51,928 bases of DNA from positions 1 to 51,928 of the forward strand of contig JAFIEM010000012.1 in NCBI GenBank assembly GCA_020832555.1, written 5' to 3'. Below the pieces are notes generated by a model. That model was not told the origin of the DNA. It made no database searches and saw only the letters and a list, made by a program, of their open reading frames with translations. Below are positions 9,438 to 18,470 of the stretch, in pieces (the first letter of the stretch is position 1; each line of letters begins with the position of its first letter). This DNA is from Natronohydrobacter sp. (lineage in GTDB: Bacteria > Pseudomonadota > Alphaproteobacteria > Rhodobacterales > Rhodobacteraceae). The position numbers were made by a program, and so were the translations under genes.

Positions 9438-10865
9438 TCAGTGGACCAGAGCAGGTTTGGCGCGCCAGTAGTAGATCACGCCCCCAAGGATCGCCCCGAT
9501 CACCCAGGAATACCCGTCCAGCGCCGAGAGCATGGGCACCCAGACTGTTGCCACCGAAAAGACCGCAGCCAGCGCGAAAGCGATGACGGCATGCTGGTTC
9601 CAGCCGTTGGTGTAGTGATAGGCGCCGCCCTCCATGTTATAGAGATCGTCGCGCTTCAGTTGCTGCTTGCGGATGACATAGTAATCCACAATCAGGATCC
9701 CATAGAGCGGGGCCAGCGTCGCGCCCAGGGTGTTGACGAAGCCGCTGATCCCGATTTCGCTGATCAGTGCCGTCCACAATCCGCCGATGACCAATGCAAG
9801 AGCCGACGTGATCAGGCCCGCCTTGCGGAAGCCGATCCTCTCGGGTGCAAGATTGGCGATACCGTTGACTGCGGGCACGAAATTCGCCACCAGATTGATC
9901 CCGACGGTCGCTGCAAAGAATGTAAATGCTGCGATCACGCCCAGCAGAACGCTGTCGGTCCGTTCCACAATCTCGGTCGGATTGATGATCTGCTCGCCAT
10001 AGAGCGCCGCTGCCCCGGCAGTGGTCAGCAGGGCGAGTGCCGAGAACAGGATCATGTTCAGCGGCAGGCCCGTCAGATTGCCGCGCGTCATCGCTTTCTT
10101 GTTTTTCGCATAGCGCGAGAAATCACTGAAATTGATCATCACCGCCGCAAAATACGCGATCATGGTGCCGATGATGGCAATGAAACCCGTGAATTCCGTG
10201 CGCCATGTGCCCTCTGGGTTGGCAAAGATCGTCTGTGCGTAATGCAGCAACTGCCCTTCGGACTTGATCCAGAGCACGACCACCAGACCGATCATGACCG
10301 CATAGACGAATGGTCCGGCAATGTTCAGGAAGGTCTCGACCCAGCCCATCCCACGCCAGAAGATCACGATATGAAAGGCCCAGACGACAAGGAAGGCGAT
10401 CCAGTCAACCGTATTCAGTCCGAGGAACTCTGCACCGCCCGAATACCCTGTCGCGAGTCGGAACAGAAGCGCAAGCGCGGTGGACGCGAAATAGACCTGA
10501 ACGCCGTACCAGAATACGGCCACGGTTGCGCGCAGGATCGACGGCAGTTTCGATCCGGCAGTTCCCATGCTTGCACGCGCAAAGACAGGATAGGGGATGC
10601 CGTATTTCTCGCCGGCCGCACCTGACAGGTTCACCAGAAACATGGTGAAAAGCCCCGCCACCACAAGCGCCAGGAAGGCGGTCCATCCGCTCACCCCGTA
10701 AGAGATGAACAGGGACGCGACCAGCGTGTAGCCAAAGAGCGACTGGACATCATTTGCCCAGACATTGAAGATCGCGAAAGACCCCCAGTTCTTTTCCTGT
10801 GGTGTCACTGGACGCAACGCATCCGTGTCGGTGAATACCAGGTCTGTATGCGTGATATCTGTCAT
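9438..10865 (-). CDS. NCS1-family nucleobase/hydantoin permease
   Basis: A 475-residue membrane protein with about 12 hydrophobic segments. It has the NCS1 N-terminal pattern TPQEKNWGSFAIFNVWANDV and, in the central part, conserved AVMINFSDFSRYAKN and NLVANFVPAVNGIANLAP. The family carries cytosine, uracil, hydantoins, allantoin, purines or thiamine, coupled to Na+ or H+. The substrate cannot be read from sequence. The start at 10865 has a good GGGAGGAAAC ribosome site; the longer frame from 10919 has none. The gene is divergent from a GntR regulator with a perfect palindrome between them, so control by that regulator is likely. Confidence 0.92.
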   Translation of the reverse strand: MTDITHTDLVFTDTDALRPVTPQEKNWGSFAIFNVWANDVQSLFGYTLVASLFISYGVSGWTAFLALVVAGLFTMFLVNLSGAAGEKYGIPYPVFARASMGTAGSKLPSILRATVAVFWYGVQVYFASTALALLFRLATGYSGGAEFLGLNTVDWIAFLVVWAFHIVIFWRGMGWVETFLNIAGPFVYAVMIGLVVVLWIKSEGQLLHYAQTIFANPEGTWRTEFTGFIAIIGTMIAYFAAVMINFSDFSRYAKNKKAMTRGNLTGLPLNMILFSALALLTTAGAAALYGEQIINPTEIVERTDSVLLGVIAAFTFFAATVGINLVANFVPAVNGIANLAPERIGFRKAGLITSALALVIGGLWTALISEIGISGFVNTLGATLAPLYGILIVDYYVIRKQQLKRDDLYNMEGGAYHYTNGWNQHAVIAFALAAVFSVATVWVPMLSALDGYSWVIGAILGGVIYYWRAKPALVH

Positions 10866-10950
10866 GTTTCCTCCCAGCAGATCGCGCTCTTGTCCCGAAC
10901 GAACACGCAGTCCTCCCACGCTGATACGCAGCGCCTACCTGACGTTCTTG

Positions 10951-10962
10951 GTAACATGTTAC
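10951..10962. promoter_or_regulatory. Palindromic operator between permease and GntR genes
   Basis: The perfect 12-base palindrome GTAACATGTTAC, flanked by TTG and AAA, lies in the divergent intergenic region. Its form fits a GntR/FCD operator controlling both the permease and the regulator gene. Inference from position and symmetry. Confidence 0.55.
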
Positions 10963-11000
10963 AAAAAATGTCTGGAGTTTGATATGCTGAAATGCCAAAT

Positions 11001-11031
11001 AGGTGATTATTGGAAATCGCGAAAATCACCT
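11001..11031 (+). promoter_or_regulatory. Leader hairpin before the GntR gene
   Basis: AGGTGATT and AATCACCT form perfect 8-base arms with a 15-base spacer, 25 bases before the chosen GntR start. It may be a second operator or an mRNA leader hairpin. Its presence favours a non-coding leader here over the upstream in-frame ATG at 10984. Confidence 0.35.
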
Positions 11032-11055
11032 GAATTGCAAAAGAGACCGCCAAGT

Positions 11056-11766
11056 ATGTCCACACCCCCGGTTTTTGTGCTCCGGTCCAGCCAGGAATCC
11101 CCTTCGACAAGAAGCTCCGAGACGCTGAGTGAACGCGCCTATGAGGTGCTTTTGAACCAGATGCGGGATGGGACGCTTGCCAGTGGAATGTTCCTGTCGA
11201 TGCCAGTGCTGGTCGACCGTCTCGGGTTTCCGATAGCGGCAGTGCGCGAGGCCGTGAAGCGCGCCGAAGCGAGCGGTCTGGTGTCGGTCTTGCCGAAACG
11301 GGGCATCTCGATCATGGCGGCTACGCCACAGATCACACAGGAATGCCTCGAATTGCGGGCGCTTCTGGATTGCGAGGGCGCGCGCAGGTTGCTATCACGT
11401 CCAGAACCCTTGCCCCTTGCGGATATGCGCAAGACCCACGAAGCCCTGTTGGAAAGCAGCACTGCGTCCTGGGGGCAGGACTCCCAGAAACAGGCGATCA
11501 GAATTGACCTGTCGCTTCACAACCTGCTGGCCAGCGGGCTCGACAATGATCTCATGGCGCGAATCTATCAGGACAATCGCGACCGGATTGCGATCATCCA
11601 GATCCAGCGGCCCTTTCTCCCGGATCGCATCAGTTCTGCCATCACGGAACATCTCGATATCATTGCCGCATTGGAAGCGCGGGATATCGGACGAACTGTT
11701 GCGGCCATCATGCATCATCATCACAAAACACTTCGCTGGTGGGGCATTGTCCCGACAGCAGGATAA
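11056..11766 (+). CDS. GntR-family (FCD) transcriptional regulator
   Basis: A 236-residue regulator. The winged helix (about residues 28-85) reads SERAYEVLLNQMRDGTLASG and then FPIAAVREAVKRAEASGLV, the GntR pattern. An FCD-like helical domain follows with ITEHLDIIAALEARD and a C-terminal HHHHK-type metal-ligand cluster (MHHHHKTLRWW). The start is taken at the ATG at 11056. An ATG at 10984 is possible but runs through a hairpin region. It is transcribed away from the NCS1 permease and probably controls it through the palindrome at 10951-10962, responding to a transported nucleobase or its breakdown product (inference). Confidence 0.86.
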   Translation: MSTPPVFVLRSSQESPSTRSSETLSERAYEVLLNQMRDGTLASGMFLSMPVLVDRLGFPIAAVREAVKRAEASGLVSVLPKRGISIMAATPQITQECLELRALLDCEGARRLLSRPEPLPLADMRKTHEALLESSTASWGQDSQKQAIRIDLSLHNLLASGLDNDLMARIYQDNRDRIAIIQIQRPFLPDRISSAITEHLDIIAALEARDIGRTVAAIMHHHHKTLRWWGIVPTAG

Positions 11767-11852
11767 GCAGGCAGCACAGGGTTCGCCGGATGGCGCAGCC
11801 GGTTCATTTCCGCTTTTCTTTCGGTCCGAATTGACGTAAGGCCCCCTCACTC

Positions 11853-11880
11853 ACAGCCCGCACCCTTGGAGGCGGGCTGT
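11853..11880 (+). terminator. Hairpin between GntR gene and rplY (terminator or leader)
   Basis: Perfect 9-base arms ACAGCCCGC / GCGGGCTGT with a 10-base loop, 25 bases before rplY. There is no run of T after it, so it may be a weak terminator of the GntR gene or a structure in the rplY leader. Confidence 0.5.
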
Positions 11881-11905
11881 TCAACTTGTGCAAAGGACCA
11901 AAACT

Positions 11906-12520
11906 ATGGCTGGTGAGATTCCGGATCTTCAAGCCGAGGTACGGACGGGGACAGGCAAGGGGGCCGCTCGTCAAGCTCGTCGTGAGCAAAAAGTACCCGG
12001 TATCGTTTATGGTGGGGGCGCAGAGCCTCTGGCCATCAATTTCAACTACAACTACCTGATTGCAAAGCTGAAGGCCGGGCGCTTCCTGTCCACGCTCTTC
12101 AACCTCAAGATCGAGGGTCAGGAAGATGTGCGCGTGATCTGCCGTTCGGTGCAGCGCGATGTGGTCAAGGATCTGCCGACCCATGTCGACCTGATGCGCC
12201 TGCGTCGCACCAGCCGCATCAACCTGTTTATCCCGGTCGAGTTCATCAACCGCGAGAAATGCGTGGGTCTGAAGCGCGGCGGCACGCTGACCGTGGTCCG
12301 CCCCGAGGTCGAGTTGAACGTGCTGGCAGGCGATATCCCCGAGAAGCTGATCGTCGATCTCGAAGGTCACAAGATCGGCGACACGATCACTATTTCCGAA
12401 GTGGCGCTGCCCGAGGGCACCAAGCCCACGATCGACCGGAATTTCGTGATCGCCAATATCGCCGCACCGCGCGCTCTGGCCGCAGCGGATGACGAAGACG
12501 AGGCCGAAGCCGAAGCGTGA
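11906..12520 (+). CDS. rplY: 50S ribosomal protein L25/general stress protein Ctc
   Basis: A 204-residue L25 of the long Ctc type, which binds 5S rRNA. The N-terminal L25 beta-barrel (about residues 5-95) starts with [27 protein letters not shown]. The C-terminal beta domain (about 96-190) includes [16 protein letters not shown]. An acidic Ala/Glu/Asp tail ends the protein, as in many alphaproteobacteria. The start at 11906 follows AAAGGA at eight bases. It stands next to pth, a very common pair since both act in translation. A terminator lies 25 bases after the stop. Confidence 0.97.
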   Translation: MAGEIPDLQAEVRTGTGKGAARQARREQKVPGIVYGGGAEPLAINFNYNYLIAKLKAGRFLSTLFNLKIEGQEDVRVICRSVQRDVVKDLPTHVDLMRLRRTSRINLFIPVEFINREKCVGLKRGGTLTVVRPEVELNVLAGDIPEKLIVDLEGHKIGDTITISEVALPEGTKPTIDRNFVIANIAAPRALAAADDEDEAEAEA

Positions 12521-12545
12521 TCCCCGCGCCACGGCTAAAAGATCA

Positions 12546-12572
12546 GGGCATCCGCTTGCGGGTGCCCTTTTT
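12546..12572 (+). terminator. Intrinsic terminator of rplY
   Basis: Ten-base arms GGGCATCCGC / GCGGGTGCCC (one T-G wobble) with a two-base loop, followed by five T. Confidence 0.9.
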
Positions 12573-12578
12573 CATTGC

Positions 12579-12899
12579 TCAGCCCGCAGGCACGATCCGC
12601 TGCACCGAATCGTAGAATTCCAGCTCTGGCGGCCCCAGATAGATCTCGGAATGTGCGCGCACACCTTTGTGGGAACCGCGGAAATTCTGCGATTTCGCCC
12701 ATCCCTCGAAAGCCGCCTTGTCGCGCCAGATCGTGTGGGACAGGTAGATCGTCGCCTCTTGCGTGCTGGCGCCACGAAACAGGTGAAATTCAACGAACCC
12801 GTCCAGTTCCGGCAATTTGCTCTCGCGCGAGGTCCAGATTTCCTCGAAAGCGGCTTCCTGGCCGGGGCGCACATGAAAACGATTGATTGTCAGATACAT
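12579..12899 (-). CDS. Antibiotic biosynthesis monooxygenase (ABM) domain protein, IsdG/HmoA-like
   Basis: A 106-residue single-domain dimeric alpha+beta barrel protein. The sequence has the ABM pattern: [18 protein letters not shown], then [10 protein letters not shown], and [13 protein letters not shown]. The Asn near the N-terminus and the [12 protein letters not shown] helix resemble haem-degrading monooxygenases of the IsdG/HmoA group, but haem activity is not shown by sequence alone. It lies alone on the minus strand between rplY and pth, with its stop inside the space just after the rplY terminator. Confidence 0.85.
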   Translation of the reverse strand: MYLTINRFHVRPGQEAAFEEIWTSRESKLPELDGFVEFHLFRGASTQEATIYLSHTIWRDKAAFEGWAKSQNFRGSHKGVRAHSEIYLGPPELEFYDSVQRIVPAG

Positions 12900-13016
12900 G
12901 ACCGCATCCTTTCATCCTCTTTGCAGCCTAGCGTCTTGCACGCCGAGTGCAAGCCAGTGCTTTTCACCCGGCGCGCGCTTCTCTATGCTGCGCTGCAACG
13001 ACAAGGGCACAGTGCG

Positions 13017-13697
13017 ATGAAACTCTTTGCAGGGCTTGGCAATCCGGGCGCGAAATATGCGGGCAACCGCCATAATATTGGCTTCATGGCGCTCGATGCG
13101 ATCCAGCGCGCGCATGGCTTCACACCCTGGCGGGCAAAGTTTCAGGCCGAAATGAGCGAGGGCAATCTGGGCGGCGAGAAGGTTATCCTGCTCAAGCCCC
13201 TGACCTACATGAACCTGTCAGGCCAGTCGGTCAGTGCTGCGATGCGTTTCTACAAACTGTCGCCGGGTGATCTCGTGGTGTTCCATGATGAACTTGACCT
13301 GAGCCCCGGCAAGATGCGGCAGAAACAGGGCGGCGGGCATGCGGGCCATAATGGCTTGCGCTCGATCCATGATCATATCGGGCCGGATTATGCGCGCGTG
13401 CGGCTGGGGATCGGGCATCCCGGTCACAAGGATCGCGTGTCGGCCTATGTGCTGTCGGATTTTGCCAAGGCTGATCAGGACTGGCTGGATGACCTGATGC
13501 GCGGGATCGCCGACGGGGCCCCGGCCCTCGCGGCAGGCGACGGCGCGCGGTTTTCCAATCTGGTCGGTCAGCGCATGGCCCCGCAGGCCAAATCCAGCCC
13601 GCCCCGCCCTGCCCCCGCCCCCAAACCCGGCACGCCCACACCCGCGCCAGAAGATACCCGCACGCCCTTGCAAAAACTGATGGACCGGTTCCGGTGA
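13017..13697 (+). CDS. pth: Peptidyl-tRNA hydrolase
   Basis: Pth releases tRNA from peptidyl-tRNA that dropped off the ribosome. The 226-residue product begins [20 protein letters not shown] with the catalytic His at residue 19. Conserved [10 protein letters not shown] and [28 protein letters not shown] segments follow. After about residue 185 there is a Pro/Ala/Lys-rich extension ending in LQKLMDRFR, seen in some alphaproteobacterial Pth proteins. The frame is open much further upstream (from 12489), but only the ATG at 13017 fits the family's start. The stop overlaps the GTG of the next gene. Confidence 0.97.
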   Translation: MKLFAGLGNPGAKYAGNRHNIGFMALDAIQRAHGFTPWRAKFQAEMSEGNLGGEKVILLKPLTYMNLSGQSVSAAMRFYKLSPGDLVVFHDELDLSPGKMRQKQGGGHAGHNGLRSIHDHIGPDYARVRLGIGHPGHKDRVSAYVLSDFAKADQDWLDDLMRGIADGAPALAAGDGARFSNLVGQRMAPQAKSSPPRPAPAPKPGTPTPAPEDTRTPLQKLMDRFR

Positions 13698-14731
13698 ATT
13701 TCCGCACCCATGCCCGCGCGCAGGCCGAGGCCTGCCTTGCGCTCGGCTCTCCCTTTACGGCGCGTCTGCTGTCGCTGGTGGCAGACCGGCTGCGCCCCGG
13801 CACGCCGGTCGCTGAAACGCTGCTGTCCTGGCCCGCAGACCGCCTGCAGCCGGATGCCGTGGCGCTGCGCCTTGCCGGTGCGCTGCATCATCTGGTGCTG
13901 ACCGGGCAGGCGCAGGTGCTGGCGCGGCTCTATGCCAGCCGGGGCAATGTCGCTGATGCGCAGCTCTGGCATGCGCTGGATGCCGCCTTGCGGCTCAAGG
14001 CAGGTCCGATCCTCGACACATTGGCGCTGGCCCCGCAGACCAATGAGGTGGGACGCGCGTCCGTCTATATCGCCGCGGCGCATTGGCTGAGCGCGGCCTA
14101 TCGCCTGCCGCTGGTCATCTCGGAATTGGGCAGCGCGGCAGGGCTGAACCTGCTCTGGGACCAGTATGCACTGGTGATCAAGGATCAGATATGGGGCGCA
14201 CCCGACGCGACGATCCGCCTTGCCCCGGACTGGACCGGCCCGGTGCCGCCCGTCGCGCAGCCGCTGATCCGGTCGCGCGCGGGCGTCGATCTGAACCCGC
14301 TTGATCCGGTGGCAGATCGCGCGCGGCTTCTGTCCTATATCTGGGCCGATCAGACCGAACGACTGGCGCGCCTGGAAGCAGCGCTAGACCTGGCCACCGA
14401 AAAACGCCTCGAGATCACGCGCGGCAATGCGATCGACTGGCTGGAAACGCGCCTCTCGCGCCCGATCCCGCAGGCGGTGCATCTGGTCTGCCATACGGTC
14501 GCTTGGCAGTATTTCCCCGAAGCCGATCAGGCGCGCGGTCTGGCGATGCTCGCACGCGCGGGCGGGCGGGTGCGGATGGACGAACCGCTCGCGCATCTGT
14601 CGATGGAAGCGGATGAGACCGGCCCCGGTGCGGCGCTGGTGGTGCATCTGTGGCCCGGTAATGACCGGATCGTGCTGGGGCGCGCGGATTTTCACGGCCG
14701 CTGGATCAATTGGCAGGCCCCCGAACTGTGA
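13694..14731 (+). CDS. DUF2332 family protein
   Basis: A 345-residue cytoplasmic protein of the DUF2332 family. The middle carries the family's stretch [16 protein letters not shown] followed by [19 protein letters not shown], which resembles the glycine-rich nucleotide-binding loop of SAM-dependent methyltransferases. The C-terminal half has [14 protein letters not shown]. The function is not established. The start is GTG, overlapping the pth stop (GTGA), so translation is probably coupled to pth. No signal peptide or membrane segment is seen. Confidence 0.85.
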   Translation: MNFRTHARAQAEACLALGSPFTARLLSLVADRLRPGTPVAETLLSWPADRLQPDAVALRLAGALHHLVLTGQAQVLARLYASRGNVADAQLWHALDAALRLKAGPILDTLALAPQTNEVGRASVYIAAAHWLSAAYRLPLVISELGSAAGLNLLWDQYALVIKDQIWGAPDATIRLAPDWTGPVPPVAQPLIRSRAGVDLNPLDPVADRARLLSYIWADQTERLARLEAALDLATEKRLEITRGNAIDWLETRLSRPIPQAVHLVCHTVAWQYFPEADQARGLAMLARAGGRVRMDEPLAHLSMEADETGPGAALVVHLWPGNDRIVLGRADFHGRWINWQAPEL

Positions 14732-14790
14732 CAGGCTGGACCTGTCGCTGCGCGGGACTACCTGCCCACTGGCAACGAAGGAGAAAACCC

Positions 14791-15174
14791 ATGTCTGTGC
14801 AGCAAGTGCCCTCGGTCAATGTTCTGGGCAGCAGCCTGAATCCTTGCTCGACCGATCCGATGACGGGTTTCTTCCGCAACGGGCAGTGTGACACCTGCGC
14901 ACAGGATCAGGGCAGCCATACGGTCTGCGCCGTGATGACCGCCGAATTTCTGGCCTATTCCAAATATCTGGGCAATGATCTGAGCACCCCGCGCCCGGAA
15001 TTCCAGTTTCCGGGGCTGAAACCGGGCGATCACTGGTGCCTGTGCGCTGCGCGCTTCCTGCAAGCCCATCACGAAGGCGTCGCACCTCAGGTCAGGCTGT
15101 CCGCGACCCATCTGCGCGCCCTTGATATCGTGCCGCTGGACCTGCTGCGGCAATATGCAAGTGACGCTGTCTAA
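14791..15174 (+). CDS. DUF2237 family protein
   Basis: A 127-residue cysteine-rich protein of the DUF2237 family. Typical segments are NVLGSSLNPCSTDPMTGFFRNG, CDTC, DxGSHTVCAVMTAEFLAYSK and PGDHWCLCAARF. The cysteine pattern suggests metal binding or redox chemistry, but no function is known. The start at 14791 follows AAGGAG. The upstream in-frame extension to 14710 has no ribosome site. The stop codon overlaps the stop of the convergent LuxR-type gene by four bases, so no terminator separates them. Confidence 0.86.
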   Translation: MSVQQVPSVNVLGSSLNPCSTDPMTGFFRNGQCDTCAQDQGSHTVCAVMTAEFLAYSKYLGNDLSTPRPEFQFPGLKPGDHWCLCAARFLQAHHEGVAPQVRLSATHLRALDIVPLDLLRQYASDAV

Positions 15175-15695
15175 TCAACATCGTCGCGCCTGACAGGCGG
15201 CGTGGTCCCGCGCAGGTCATCTGCCAGCAGATCGTCGATAAAGACACTCATCAACTGCCCCCGCCCGCTGACCCCTGCCTTGCGGTAAATCGCGTTGGTC
15301 TGCGCCTTGACCGTCCCTTCCGAGGTCTTGCGGAACGCTGCAATCTCGGCAGTCGAAAAACCCTTGAGCACGAAAAAGGCCACATCGCGCTCCGCAGGCG
15401 TCAGGCCCCATTGCACGAAATGGCTCTCCAGCACTTCCATGAAGGCACTCGACGCGCGGCGCAACTGCGCTTCCGCCCGACCCAGCCGCGCCTGCGACTG
15501 CGCCAGCAGCACCCCCGACAGGATCAGCCCGATCAGCAGCGCCACCGCCGCACCGATTTCCATGAATTCGCGGATCTGCCAGTCAATTGGCTGGCGCTCG
15601 ATCCCCAGAACGGACATCGCAATATCACTGATGAAGAACAGACCCCCAACCGCCTGCACAAGCACCATAAGCAATATCAATAGCTTGAGCTTCAC
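15171..15695 (-). CDS. Membrane-anchored LuxR-type HTH regulator
   Basis: A 174-residue protein with two N-terminal membrane segments (about residues 3-24 and 46-66), then a short helical linker rich in Ala, Arg and Gln, and a C-terminal LuxR-type helix-turn-helix (about 95-160: LTPAERDVAFFVLKGFSTAEIA and EGTVKAQTNAIYRKAGVSGRGQL). No receiver or autoinducer domain is present, so this is an unusual membrane-tethered single-domain regulator. Its targets are unknown. It is preceded on the same strand by a PepSY-like secreted protein 57 bases away, which may be its partner or target. Confidence 0.85.
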   Translation of the reverse strand: MKLKLLILLMVLVQAVGGLFFISDIAMSVLGIERQPIDWQIREFMEIGAAVALLIGLILSGVLLAQSQARLGRAEAQLRRASSAFMEVLESHFVQWGLTPAERDVAFFVLKGFSTAEIAAFRKTSEGTVKAQTNAIYRKAGVSGRGQLMSVFIDDLLADDLRGTTPPVRRDDVD

Positions 15696-15752
15696 GAGTC
15701 TCCCCTTTCGTGCGGCTCTGGAAATACTGCTCTGCGGGCGATCTGTGTCATC

Positions 15753-16115
15753 TCAGCCTCCCGCCCCCGATGATTGAGTGTCCACAATCACTGTGCCCCC
15801 GCGCGGCATGTCGGTGCTGTCGGCCCGCGGGGCCTCGGCGGGACTGAATTCAACGGCGTAATCGCGCAAAATCTGTCCGGTCGAGAGGTCCAGCACCACT
15901 TCGCGCCAGATCAGACCTTTCGAGGCCACAAAACGCACCCGCCCGAGCAGCGTGCGCGTGGTGGACGCAATCGTGTAGCCCTGCGCTTCAAGCGCGGCGC
16001 TGACCATTTCCGGGGTAATGCGATGGTCCGATGCCGTGACCGGGCTGGCCGCGAGAAAAAGCAGCACAAGAAGCAGTCGCACCCGGCGCTGCAAGAGGGT
16101 CAGCCAAAAACGCAT
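15753..16115 (-). CDS. PepSY-like periplasmic protein
   Basis: A 120-residue protein with a signal peptide (hydrophobic stretch LLLVLLFLAASPVTA, cleavage near residue 28). A PepSY-like domain follows: ITPEMVSAALEAQGYTI, VRFVASKGLIWREVVLDLSTGQIL. PepSY domains often act as inhibitory or regulatory modules outside the cytoplasm. The last 25 residues are low complexity. It is the first gene of a likely two-gene unit with the membrane-bound LuxR protein downstream. Family assignment is by pattern, not by close match. Confidence 0.7.
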   Translation of the reverse strand: MRFWLTLLQRRVRLLLVLLFLAASPVTASDHRITPEMVSAALEAQGYTIASTTRTLLGRVRFVASKGLIWREVVLDLSTGQILRDYAVEFSPAEAPRADSTDMPRGGTVIVDTQSSGAGG

Positions 16116-16467
16116 TGTGCTGTCACATCTAGCACAGAAAGCATGAACCGCATCCCGCGACAGATGCGCGGGATGCGGCCAACTCCTGGCACTCGTTACT
16201 TCGGCACACCGGTATGGGTCGGACAGTCACGGAAGCAGACCTGCCCCGTCACCTGTGCCACAAGGGCGCGGTCGAGTTACGCAAAAAACGCACATGTCCA
16301 AAACTCTCGTCCGCACCCGCGCCGCCAGCAAGCTGGCAAGCCCCAAATTCACCACTTACACAACACCGGCGCGACCACAAAAACCGCGCCGATCTGTTCC
16401 GGTGATAGCTAGGCTTGCCCGATCAATCTATCGGGAAAGAGTTTATATCTGGGCAATAAACTAAAGT
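16116..16467. other. Intergenic region between PepSY-like gene and trpB
   Basis: About 350 bases without a gene I can support. It holds a long perfect hairpin at 16148-16178 and, at its right edge, a 7-base inverted repeat (ATAAACT / AGTTTAT, 16456-16471) that overlaps the trpB stop and may be a weak terminator. Short frames here lack ribosome sites and family features. Confidence 0.6.
16148..16178. repeat. Perfect 12-base inverted repeat (hairpin)
   Basis: CCGCATCCCGCG and CGCGGGATGCGG surround a 7-base loop, 33 bases upstream of the PepSY-like gene start. There is no T run on either side, so a plain intrinsic terminator is not certain. It may be a terminator of unknown RNA or a leader/operator element. 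Confidence 0.7.
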
Positions 16468-17694
16468 TTATGCCTTCATTTCAAAGCCCAGATGCTTGGC
16501 GACCGTGAAAATATCCTTGTCGCCGCGGCCACACATGTTCATGACCAGCAAATGATCTTCCGGCAGGTCTGGGGCGATCTTCAGCACATGGGCCAGCGCG
16601 TGGCTTGGCTCCAAAGCGGGGATGATTCCCTCCAGCGCGCAGCAGGTCTGGAAGGCAGCCAATGCCTCGTCATCGGTGATCGAGACATATTCCGCACGCC
16701 CCATATCCTTGAGCCATGCATGTTCCGGCCCGATGCCGGGATAATCGAGCCCAGCCGAAATCGAGTGCCCTTCCAGAATCTGCCCATCGGCATCCTGCAA
16801 CAGATAGGTGCGGTTGCCATGCAGCACGCCCGGACGCCCGCCGGTCAGGCTGGCGCAATGCTCCATCCGGTCATCGACGCCCTTGCCCCCGGCCTCGACC
16901 CCGATGATGCGTACCTCCTTGTCGTCCAGGAAGGGATGAAACAGCCCCATCGCATTCGACCCGCCGCCAATCGCCGCGATGATCGTATCGGGCAAACGGC
17001 CCTCGCGCGACATGATCTGATCCTTGACCTCCTTGCCGATGATCGACTGGAAATCGCGCACCATCGCCGGATAGGGGTGCGGCCCGGCCACCGTGCCGAT
17101 GCAATAGAATGTGTCGCGCACATTCGTCACCCAGTCGCGCAGCGCGTCATTCATCGCGTCTTTCAACGTGCCGCGCCCGGATTTGACCGGCACCACCTCT
17201 GCCCCAAGCAGACGCATGCGGAACACATTCGGCGCCTGACGTTCCACATCATGCGCGCCCATATAGACCACGCATTTCAGGCCAAACCGCGCACAGACCG
17301 TGGCCGTCGCCACCCCGTGCTGCCCTGCCCCGGTTTCGGCGATGATACGGGTCTTGCCCATGCGCATCGCCAGCAGGATCTGGCCCAGCACATTGTTGAT
17401 CTTGTGCGCGCCAGTATGGTTCAACTCGTCGCGCTTGAGATAGATCTTCGCGCCGCCGCAATGCTCGGTCAGGCGCTCGGCGAAATAGAGGGGCGAGGGG
17501 CGGCCCACATAATGCGTCCAAAGATCATCCATCTGCGCCCAGAAACTGTCATCCGTCTTGGCGCGCTCATATTCCGCTTCCAGTTCCAGGATCAGCGGCA
17601 TCAGCGTTTCCGACACGAAGCGCCCGCCATAGATACCGAAGCGGCCATTTTCATCGGGGACAGTCAGGAAGGAATTGATCAGATCATCTGGCAT
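16468..17694 (-). CDS. trpB: Tryptophan synthase beta chain
   Basis: TrpB joins indole and L-serine to tryptophan using pyridoxal phosphate. The 408-residue product carries the PLP lysine in HTGAHKIN (Lys98), the substrate channel segment [13 protein letters not shown], and the phosphate loop GGGSNAMG. I chose the ATG at 17694, which follows AAGGGG and gives the normal start (MPDDLINSF). An ATG at 17727 and a frame up to 17793 have poorer sites. trpF and trpA, common neighbours elsewhere, are not adjacent within this window. Confidence 0.97.
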   Translation of the reverse strand: MPDDLINSFLTVPDENGRFGIYGGRFVSETLMPLILELEAEYERAKTDDSFWAQMDDLWTHYVGRPSPLYFAERLTEHCGGAKIYLKRDELNHTGAHKINNVLGQILLAMRMGKTRIIAETGAGQHGVATATVCARFGLKCVVYMGAHDVERQAPNVFRMRLLGAEVVPVKSGRGTLKDAMNDALRDWVTNVRDTFYCIGTVAGPHPYPAMVRDFQSIIGKEVKDQIMSREGRLPDTIIAAIGGGSNAMGLFHPFLDDKEVRIIGVEAGGKGVDDRMEHCASLTGGRPGVLHGNRTYLLQDADGQILEGHSISAGLDYPGIGPEHAWLKDMGRAEYVSITDDEALAAFQTCCALEGIIPALEPSHALAHVLKIAPDLPEDHLLVMNMCGRGDKDIFTVAKHLGFEMKA

Positions 17695-17816
17695 GGCGCG
17701 CGCCCCTTGTGTTTGCGTATCGGCCATTCCTAGCGCCCGCGCCCCTGCCCGGCAAGGGCAAGCCCTGCACCTCGCAACAAAGTAGCGCAGCATATTCTGA
17801 CAGAACCGGCGAAAGC

Positions 17817-18407
17817 TCAGCGTTCGAGGATCAGCCGATCGCCTTCGATCGAAATCCGCGCGAAGCGGCGCAGATAGGTCATGCCCGCAAGCGAGACATG
17901 CAAATCCCCCTCATTGACCGAGGCCACCACATCGCGGTCGCGGATCGTCAGATCGCCAGTGCTCAGCACCACCTCGTCCAGCGTCACGCGGGCCGTCCTG
18001 ACCATGCCATTCGCGGTCATGGCCTGACCCAGAAAATTCAGACTGCCCAGATCAATGCCCGCCCGCTCTGCATCCTGACGCGAAAGCACCAGATCACTGG
18101 CGCCGGTATCGACAAGGAAATCGACCGGCGTGCCGTTCACCCCAAGCGTCAGGTGGAAATGCCCGTTGCGGTCGGCCCGCAGCGCCACGCCGCCCTCGCT
18201 GACCACAGTGATGCGGTTTTGCTGGCTGATATCCTGCCACAACCCATAGCCCGCAGCGACCCCTACGAAGATCAGCCCCCAGAGCAGCAGGTGGCGCAGG
18301 CTCTGGCCGATCCCTTGCGTGCGCGAGATCAGGAAATAGCTGACCAGCACAGTGCCCCAGATGCCCAGATAGACAATCCGTGCGATCTGGTCGCTGTCGA
18401 TCTCCAT
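17817..18407 (-). CDS. Membrane-anchored retropepsin-like aspartic protease (TIGR02281 type)
   Basis: A 196-residue protein with two N-terminal membrane helices (about residues 9-27 and 38-57) and a periplasmic clan AA aspartic protease domain (about 85-195). The active-site motif [13 protein letters not shown] is present, with the family's end pattern [23 protein letters not shown]. Such single-domain proteases work as dimers. Substrates are unknown in this group, which is common in alphaproteobacteria. The gene lies 122 bases upstream of the trpB start on the same strand but is probably a separate unit. Confidence 0.88.
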   Translation of the reverse strand: MEIDSDQIARIVYLGIWGTVLVSYFLISRTQGIGQSLRHLLLWGLIFVGVAAGYGLWQDISQQNRITVVSEGGVALRADRNGHFHLTLGVNGTPVDFLVDTGASDLVLSRQDAERAGIDLGSLNFLGQAMTANGMVRTARVTLDEVVLSTGDLTIRDRDVVASVNEGDLHVSLAGMTYLRRFARISIEGDRLILER

Positions 18408-18470
18408 GTGATACTCCCGAAACTTGCGCTCTCTCTATCTGTGCCTGCGCGCACCGGAAATCATCTGCGC

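Noticed and set aside
9441..10625. Open frame of 394 codons on the plus strand across the permease gene
   Set aside because: The minus-strand NCS1 permease is unmistakable; the plus frame is rich in His, Arg, Asp and Gln without family features.
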